NCBI GenBank assembly: GCA_900768545.1
Contig: CAAGDD010000007.1
Span: 1-64,000 of the forward strand
From: Clostridia bacterium
Lineage (GTDB): Bacteria > Bacillota > Clostridia > Christensenellales > UBA1242
Length of the DNA stretch: 64,000 nucleotides
Direction: 5' to 3'
Positions 31,005 through 40,700 of the stretch are shown piece after piece. A program made the translations under genes and the position numbers. The notes beneath the pieces are model-generated. The model ran no database searches and was not told the origin of the DNA. It saw only the letters and a list, made by a program, of their open reading frames with translations. Position 1 is the first letter of the stretch. Every line of letters starts with the position of its first letter.

Positions 31005-31449
31005 AACCAATTCTTATTATGAAGGATTGATTCAAAATTTGCTGGGTGGGAGCAAAGGTTGTTTTTCAGTCTTTATGCATTTTTTCTATCAATACAATCA
31101 AAGTCGAGTGTTTTTTGACGACTGGGCGCCATGTTTTAAGACGCTTTTTGAAAAAGAACTTGAAAATTGCCAAATTTTGAGTGAACTTATTTTAAAACTT
31201 GGTGGCGACAACAAATATTTTTCATCTTCACGAAAATTTTTGTCAGGAAACAATATTGAATATCTTAAAAACAGTTCAAAAATCTTTCTTTTGGACGTCG
31301 AACTTTTGGAAATTGGTGTTTTGGAAACAAAAAGTTTGATAAATAAAATAGAAGATGGTGATATAAGATTTTTCTTAAATTTGATATTAAAAAACAAAAA
31401 GCAAGAATTAAAAATATTGAAAGAAAATTATTTTAAAATTCAAAAATAA
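30988..31449 (+). CDS. Degenerate ferritin-like protein
   Basis: A 153-residue helical protein resembling the Clostridial ferritin-like/rubrerythrin-type family: YYEGLIQNLLGGSKGCFSVF (family: LL.DYAG..SELSAV.QY), then ELENCQILSELILKLGG (family: VEMHHLEILGE.I..LGG). The family's metal-binding E-x-x-H is E-x-x-C here and other ligands are unclear, so iron chemistry may be lost. There is no ribosome site. The only early ATG is within the terminator hairpin of the preceding gene, which could make translation dependent on readthrough. Confidence 0.5.
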   Translation: MKDFFKTNSYYEGLIQNLLGGSKGCFSVFMHFFYQYNQSRVFFDDWAPCFKTLFEKELENCQILSELILKLGGDNKYFSSSRKFLSGNNIEYLKNSSKIFLLDVELLEIGVLETKSLINKIEDGDIRFFLNLILKNKKQELKILKENYFKIQK

Positions 31450-31782
31450 TTGAAAAATACGAAAAAATATTGATTTTTTTAATAAAAATTGATTTTTTGA
31501 TGATTTTTTATTATTTTTTTAAAAAATTAAATATTCCCCATATTATCTAGCAGAAAAACATTTTTAAAATTTTTTAAAATGAATTTTTGCTATTTTTTTA
31601 TTATTTTATATAATATTTATTTTCTTTTGATTTTTATTTGATAAATTGACAAAAAAAGTGTTAAAATAATCATAGATTATTAAGCTCAAAATTTGACGCA
31701 ATTTTTAATGTGACATTTTAATCAAATTTACACTTATTTCAAAGTTTGCAAAATTTGCGAATTTTTAAGAAGAGAGGAAATT
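31450..31782. other. AT-rich leader region of the giant lipoprotein gene
   Basis: No coding frame. TTGACA (31646-31651) with a weak TAATCA at 15-base spacing is the best promoter candidate, leaving a leader of about 100 bases. Confidence 0.4.
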
Positions 31783-34700
31783 ATGAAGAAGATCAATATT
31801 TTTGTTTTGTCTATTCTTACTTTGTTTTTTGGAGTTGCGCTCAGTGCGTGCTCATTTAAAAACCCAGAAGTCGAATTTACTTCAAACGAACTTGTTTTGA
31901 CTATTGGCGAACAAGTTAACTTGAGGGACTATATCAGTGCAAAGCAAGTTGAGAAAGAAGATGTTGAATTTAGAATTTCAAACACCACAATGTTTGATAT
32001 TGATTCTTCTTCAATCAAAGCCAAAAAGTCGGGCAAAGCTATGGTTTATGCTACATATCAAAAAAATACGCTTGCTTCAATGAGTGTCGTTGTTAAAAAA
32101 TCTTTTGAAGCACCTCGCGACTTCGCGCTCGACGATCAAGGAAATCTTACTTGGCAGGCTTGCTATGCTTATCTTGAAAACGAAACAGTGCCAACAAAAG
32201 CAGAAAGTTATTTGGTGAACGGAACTTGCAAGATTTACTCTCCAACTGATGCGACAGAAGTTGTTGAAACAAAAACGATTGAAGAAACCGTTTTGGAAAA
32301 CAAATTTAAATTGCCTTATCAAGGTGAATACACTTTGACAGTAAAGGCGCTTAAAAGTGGATATTTTGATGAGAGCTTGACTTCAAGCGCTTACACATTT
32401 TTGTATGGGAGTGTTGACAAAGCACAAAACTTGACTTGGACAGCTGACGGAACTTTGACTTGGGACGCTGTCGCAGGTGCAAAATATAAAGTTTCGGTCG
32501 ATGAATATGTTTTGAACGATTTTCAAACCCAAACAACAAAAGACCTTTCAAGTTATTTTGAAAATTTGTCGGCAGGAGATCATGAAATTAAAGTTTTGAC
32601 TTTTGATAGCAGCGAACAAAAAATTCCAAACAAAAGTGACGCGATTGTTGTAACAAAACTTCAAAAAGCACAAGCGCAATATCAAGAAGACGGCACAATC
32701 AAAATTTCTTCGACAGAAAATGTTGAAAAATTTAAAGTTGTTTTGACGGCTCAAAACGACAGAAAAGAAGTTGTGCTTACAGCTGATCAAAATCAAGCAA
32801 CAACAAATTTTGCTGGGCTTGATAGCAAGATTTATTCAATAAAAGTGTTTGTTCAAAACGAAAGTGGAAACTTTTATAGCAGTGACGCTTTGGAATTTGG
32901 AAAAATTTACAAATTGCCAAAAATTTCATTGAGTGGCAGTGGAAATAATGCAGAAAACGGAACATCAATTTCGCTTGTTGCAAGTGCAAATGAAAGTTTG
33001 TTTGCGACAAAGTTTAAAGTGATTGGACTTGATGTTGAAAAAGAAGGATTTGCAAAAGAAGAGTTGAAAAAGACTTTTGATTTGACACTTGAAACTGCTC
33101 AAAAAACAAACATCAAAGTCACACAAATTGCTCAATCTCAACAAAACGAACTTGACGGCGAAAATATTTGTGTTGTTTCATCGGACGAAAGTGATGTTAT
33201 GTCTTTGACAAAACTTGCAGACTTTGAAAATACACCTATTCATAGCGTTGAAAACGAAAAGTCAGTTTTGGCTTTTGATTTGATTGAAAATGTGGCTGCC
33301 TATGAAATTTATTTGAAAAATGGTGAACAAACTTTTGAAAAAATCGACGAAGCAAAATATTCGATTGACCTTGAAAATCACAAAATTGTTTTTGTCGATA
33401 AAATTGAAAACTTATTTGCTTCAATTCTAGAAAACGGGAACAAATATTTTGAATTTAAACTTGTTGCAAAAACTGCTGACGATACCACAGCAATCAATTC
33501 TTCGATCGAAAAAAGTGTTCAACTTTTGGCTGCTCCACAGTCTGCTGGCAGTGGAAACTCAACAAACAAAACTTACTCTTGGGCAGAAGTTTTTGGTGCT
33601 AGCGGATATAAATTTGGATATTTAAAACTTTCAAAAGAAGAGTTTGATTTGTATCAATCTAGTCAAATAATTCCAGAAAGAGAAATGACTTTTGCGACCG
33701 TTTCGACAAATTCGTTTGAGTTTGAAGAAGTGGGATACTATCTTGTCAAAATCTTCGCGATCTCTGCTGATCAAAATCTTTATATTTCATCTTTAGACAG
33801 CCTTGACGAAGCGTTTTTTGTTGCAAAACAACTTCAATCTCCAGACGCAGTTTTAGGAAAAAATGAAAGTGGATATTTTGTTAAGATAACCCAAGTTGAT
33901 GATGCTGACGAATATCAAATCACAGTTACTGGCGGCGCGGGCGAAACACACAAGGTTTCAAAGGGTGAGCAAGCACAATTTGTTTATCCACTTTCTGAAA
34001 ATTTTGAAAATGGCGACTACACAATTTCAATTACAGCAAAAGCAAACGATGAAGTGATTTTCAATGCATCAAACGAAAAAACTTTGACTGTTAAAAGACT
34101 TGCAAAAGTCGGTTTTAATGATATCGACATTGACGCTCTCACAAGCCAAGTAAAAGTTGAAGCAAAAGAAGGAATTTCGACAATTTCGATTGTTGACAAC
34201 ACTAGCGGCGATAGTTGTGTTAAAGACGGCGTAGACGCAATTTTGCCAATCAAAAACAAATCAAATTTCGAACTCGAAATTCAACTTTTCGGTTCAAAAC
34301 TCAAATCTGACAACACCTTTGCCGGCGAAACAATTTATCTTGACAGCGATAAGAATGTTTTGAAGTTTACAAGACTTGTGACCCCAACCGAACTTCAATA
34401 TTATGAAAACAAATTGACATTCACTCATGCAACTCGCGGCGAATATTATATGGTTGATTTTGTTTGCAAAACTGTTGACGAGACCAAATTCAATATCACA
34501 ATTGGGCTCGACGCTGTTCCTTTCGCGATTGTTGATGCCGTGAAAATGCCTTTGACCGATCTCGACGGCGCAGAAATCATTTCAATTTCGGGCAGCAACG
34601 TTTCCATCGATATTTCAGTTTTGACAGAATATATAAAAAATTCGACTCTTTTGAAAGATGTTTATCAAAGAGCACACACAATCGGCTTTGAAGTGACTTC

Positions 34701-37700
34701 TTACAAAAAAGAAATCAATTCGGCAAACACAATGATTTTGTCTTCACTCGCAGCGACAACAAAAGCTGACGCGACCAAGACCACTTTGTATATTGAAAAA
34801 ATGCAAACTCCAACACTTGCTTTTGACGGAAAAACTTATACACTTTCTTGGAACAAAGTAGGGCAAACAACCGAGATTGAAAACTCAACAAAATACAAAA
34901 TTTTCGACTCAAACAATGACCTTATCAAAACTGTTGAAGGCACTTCTCAAACAGGACTTGACGCAGAATTTGCAAAAGCAACTTATTATGAATTTTATGT
35001 TGTTGCGACAAACCCTTATTATTTGGATTCAGCAAAGTCAAACAGCGTTAGATTCTTCAAATTGAGTGGCCCAACAAAACTTTCGACAATTACAAATGGA
35101 AATGTTGCAATCGAAATCGACTCACTTGAACAAAACTTTGTGACAGCGGTCGAAGTGAGTGTGGATAGTGAAGATCCTTACACAGTGACTGACAAAACAA
35201 TTTCAGTTTTGAAAAACGGAACATACAAACTCAAAAGCATCGGCAAAACTGTTGAGCAAGACGATATGACAACATATTATATCGACAGTGAAACAGCAAG
35301 TTGGACTTTTGAAGATATGGCATCTTTAAAACCTGCCGATTTGACACTTGGCTATTTGAACAACAAACTTTCTTGGAGCGAATTTGCAAACGGAATTGGG
35401 CTTTCAAATCTTGCATATTTCGTTATGCTCAAAGACGCTGATGGAAAAGTTGAAATCTTTGAAACGACCGACCTTTTTGCAGACTTTATAAATGATTCAA
35501 ATCTTGCCGAAAAAGCAAACAATCTCAAAGACGGTGAAATCACAGTTGAAGTTTATGCAAAATTGAAAAACTATTCAGTTTTGGCTGACCAAACTCTCTA
35601 TTATAGCAAATCTCTAAGTTTGCTTAATGGCAATGAAGAAGCAAACTGCTTCAAATATGAAACAAAAACTTTGAAAAAATTGTCAGCGCCAAAGGTTGAC
35701 AAAGTTGAATTTGTTTCAACTGATGAGACTGCTTTGACACCAGAAATCAAGGTTACATTCTCTGGAAATTTTGTTGAAGGTGACAAATATTTTGTATATT
35801 TAAATGATCAAGAAATTCCTGTTTTGAGCAAAACACTTCTTGCAAGCGACATTGAAAATTCAAGTGCAAGTTTTGTTCTTACAAGCGAATATTACAACAA
35901 CGGCTTTGTTGTTGACGGTAAAATGAAAGTAAGAATTGTCGTTTCAAGCGAAACGGCTTTGCCATCAAGCGAAGGTAATGTTGAGATATTTAGAGCAAAC
36001 AATTTGAAATCAATCTCACTTGTTGAAGGCGACACAATTTCACAAAAATTACATATCGAATTTAACGGAAGAGCGAGTGACGTAGTTGGCGGAGTTGTTT
36101 TGAAACTCGATATCACATCTGCTGCCAGCAAAACAATTTACAAAACGATTTCTGTTGCGGGCGAAGGTGATAGTTTTGACTTTGATTTGAGCGAAGTGTT
36201 TAAAAAAGAACTTTCAAGCGGAACAAATATCAAAATTTCAGCGTTTGTAAACAGCTTCTCAAACGATACTGATAAAACTTATTATCTTGCTTCTTCTCAA
36301 ATGATTGAAACCACTCTTTATGATGTTTTGTCATCTGTGACTGACGGCGATATGACAAAAGTTTCGGGCGGATTTGAAATTCGCAGCGACTTAAACAGTC
36401 AAGACACTACTTATATAGTAGAGTATGGCACAGAAAAATTTGAAGTAAAATATCAAAACAATAAATTCTATTTTGAAGTTCCAAACGAATGGAAGGCAGA
36501 CGAAAGTTATACGCTCACCATTTATGCAACTCAACGCGGCAAAGTAGATTCTGTCAAAACAAACTATACTTATCAGTTGCAAAGAGTAGGAAAAGTGACC
36601 GAGATTGTTGCGACTCGTGATGAAAACAATCTTGAAAAAGTCAAACTTTCTTGGGCAGCTGTTGAAAACGCAACAGGATATTTGCTTAAAATGTTTGACG
36701 GCGACACACTTTTGTTTGATTATCAAATCTCAACAAATGAAGTTTATGTTGAAGATATCTTTGGCGAGAATTATGACTCGCTCACAAGCAAAAATATTGA
36801 TGTAAACTCTTTGAAAACAAAAGAAAATCTCAATTTCAAACTTATCACTATTGGAAACAATCAATACAACAATTCACTCTCTTATGACTTTACAGCAAAC
36901 TTTGAAACAAACACAATGCTCAACCAAAATATCGAACAAGTTTACAAAGTTGATGAATATGGATTTATCACTTTTGAAAGTGTTGCGGGGCAAACCTATT
37001 TATATAGATTTGTTGACAATGAAGGCACAGCACTTCAAAAATGGACAAAAGTCACCGCTGACGGCGAAACTGTTAGAGTTGACGCAAGCAAGATTGACGC
37101 TACGATTTTGCCAAGCAACACCGCTTACAACATTGAAGTCAAACTTGTTGGAAACTTAAATTCTTCAAACGATTTCAAATTTGAATTTGACTCATTGAAA
37201 TCGACCACTCACAAAAGAGATGTAAACTTTATTATAAACAGCGACATCATAAGCGTGGGCTACAACGCAACATTGTCATCATCTTTGGCCTTCGTTATGG
37301 CACCAAACTCATTTACAAAACTTTATGTTGGACTTGAAGAAAATTCAATCCAAAATCCACAAAAAGTGTTTGAGTTTGTTCCAGAAAAAACAGATATCGC
37401 TGGCGATCCGGGACAAGAAACTTATGCTTATCCTGTTGACAAACTTATTGATATGTTGCGCTCTCAAGACTGGCAAGCGGGAGCAATCAAACTTCACTTC
37501 TGGTCATTTAGAGAAACAACAAGTATCGACAACAGTTTTACAATTTCGCGTTGCAGCACATTTGAATTTGATTTGACAAATGACGCTGGCTTTGATGGAC
37601 TTGTAAAAATGGGGCTCAATGATGAAGGAGGCACAAATACAAACTTTGTCGGACTTGATTATCCAAAAGGTTTTGAAGATTTTTCAAACACTTTTGCAAA

Positions 37701-40700
37701 ATTTGCTGACACAGAAGCGAACACTGTTGGAATGATGATCAAAATCACTCAAATTGAAGACTCGGGCGAAGGCTTTTCGACAACAAAATTTTTGAGTGTT
37801 ACACAAATGACAAGCGACTATTTTGCAAACACAAAGGTCGTAAATCTCACAAAGATTTTCGATGACGAAGATTTGCAAAAATTGAGCGGAAAGTTTAAAG
37901 TAGAATTTGCACGCATCAGTCTTGTAGACATTGCAAGTGGGAAGATGCGTGTAAGTGACTGGACTGGTCTTGGCACTGACGAAAATGGCGAAGAGAGATA
38001 TTTGTTAAGACTTCCACAAGTTGACACTTTGAGTTTGTATAACGGAAATCTCACTTGGACAAATTCTAGCGAAGATGTAACAAAATATTATGTTCACTTC
38101 GAAGAAGAGACAGAAGGAAAAGATACTTATATGGTTTCAAAAACAACATTCTTTGACGCAACAAAATTTGTTGGCGAAGGTGTGAATTATTTCATCTCTG
38201 TCGAAACTGTAAACGAAAATCCTTATGTGATTTCTTCAACAAAAAAATATATTTCACTTGACGGAAAGAAAGTTTTGATTTACAAAAATCAAATCAAGCA
38301 CGAACTTAAACTTGAAAACGGAAAACTCTTTATAAATTGGGACGTAAGCGACGATTTTTATAAAAAACTTTTCAGTAATGAAGATTATAGCACAATCGCA
38401 AATGCCCTTGCTCAAGATACACATCATGCACCATTTTCATTTACAATGAAAGACTTGATCGACAATAAAATTGTTGTTAGATTTAGACTTACTTCTCTTG
38501 AAAATGGCAGCGAAGGCACAAGCCAATATGCAGATGTCAATGCAAAGAAATTGCTTGAAAACTTGTCACTTTTAAACAATCAAGTTAAAGACAAACTTAA
38601 AGAACTTTATGAAAACGCAATTTTCGAAGGCTCAAACAAAGACACATTTAGAAGATTTGTTGACTTTGTTGAAAACGGAAGCCACGGAATAGCAAATTAC
38701 AACACATTGTTTGACGAACATTTTGAAAATATCCAAACAGGATCTTACAAACTTGAATATTGCTTGCTTGGAAATGGCACAACATTAAATTCAAAATGGT
38801 ATGGCTTTAAAAACGAAAACGGCGTAAACAAAATTTTTGTAAATGCCGAACCTTCAATTCAAGTTTTGAAAGAAGCGGACGCAACAAATTTGAGTCTTAA
38901 CACTTACAAACTTTTGATTAAAGAAAGCGACATTTACGCTTACAGCGGCGTAAGCGGAATTTATGGAAAAACAAAAGCAGAAAACTATGTTTTAAGACTT
39001 GTTGGCGAAAGCGTGTTTGTGTTTAACATCACAAAAGGCGAAAGCGCATATTCGTTGACACTTAAAGATGACAAAAATTCGAAGAGTGTTTCAGTTTATC
39101 GCACCAACGCAAGCGGAGTTGTGGCTGACGACGGCGAATATTTGATGATTTATATCAATCTTCACAACGGTGACTCAATTTTGGGACAATTTAGTGACGA
39201 AGAATACAAACTTATCAAAACAAGTTACAAAATGGAAATGTATGCAGTTGGAAACAATTATTCAGCGTCGAGCAAGTCGGGCTTCTACAATCTTACACTT
39301 CTCGGCTTTGGACAAAGTTTGAATATGGTTGACGGCGTGTTTAGTTGGACAGCTCAAATGAACAGACCTACAAGCATAATCACAAAGAGTTCAAACTCTT
39401 CTCGTGAAGAAGAACAATCAGTCACAGGCGAAAATCAATATTCGACTTATGATATGTCAGGACTTGGCGACGGCGATTATGATTATGTTAGATTTGTTAT
39501 GAAAGGTGAAATTGTTGCAAATCGAATTTATATCGACAGCGAAGTTTACACAATCGAAAATGTCCACAAACTTATTGCTCCAACACTTGGTGTGAAGTTT
39601 GGGGAAATCGAAATTTCTGACCAAAACAAAAAAACTCTTGAAAACTGTTACACTGATCCAAACGAAACTGCTCAAAGATATCAAATCACAAACAATGCAG
39701 CGAAAAACAAATATTATATTGCTTTAAACACAAATGGCGATGATTCGATTTGTTATCAAGTCGGCACAACAGACATTGACGAAACCAATCAAGATTATGA
39801 ATACAAATCGACCGAAGTTTCTGCAAAAGAATTTTATGTTTCAAGCCTTGGCACAACAGCAAACTTAAAAGCACAAAAGCTTGATGTCAAGATTGAAAAT
39901 TATCACTTGTATAAGCTTGTATGCGCTTACACAAACGCAAGCGGCGAAGAAGAAATTTCTAACAAAGATGTCGCAGTTGAAAGTTCGAAATCAATCTTGA
40001 AAGGTCAAATGCTTGACCAGCCAATCGAACCTTCTATTTCAAACGGAATTTTGAGTTGGAAGGCTGTTGAAGGTAAGAATACTGACGGCGGATTGATTGG
40101 AATCAACAAAGACAACAGAGAAAAAGTTGTTTACAAATTGACAATCGACCAATACAAAATTTCTTACACCGAAACCGGCACTGGCGAAACAGAAACAAAT
40201 ATTTGTGAAACACAATATTATTACACAGCAAATACAGAATTTGACTTTGCGATCATCGAAGAAAATATGGAAAATCCAGCAAACGAAGTGACATATATCA
40301 AAGTCAATATCCAAGCACTTGCTTTGAAAGTTTCTGAAATTTCTCGCACAAACAGCGTAACTTTGGTCGAAGGTGGATATGCTTATGACAATGCAAACTT
40401 TGTTGAAGAAAACGGCGCTTGCTTGAAGTCAAATGCAGAAAAATTAAACAAAATCGAAAGAGTTGCTCCAATCGATCAAGATTCGTTGATGACTGATATG
40501 GGCAGTTTGAGATGGACTTACACCACAAAAGTTTCTATCAATGATGAAGAAATTGATGCAACAAACTTTGCAAAATTTTATAGTTTTGTTGTCACTGACG
40601 ACGCCGGAAATGTTGTAAACGGCGAGTTCTCGGTTTCTTTGATTGAAACTTCGACAGATTATCGAAGATTTGAAATCAAGTTTATTGAAGAAAAAGGTTA

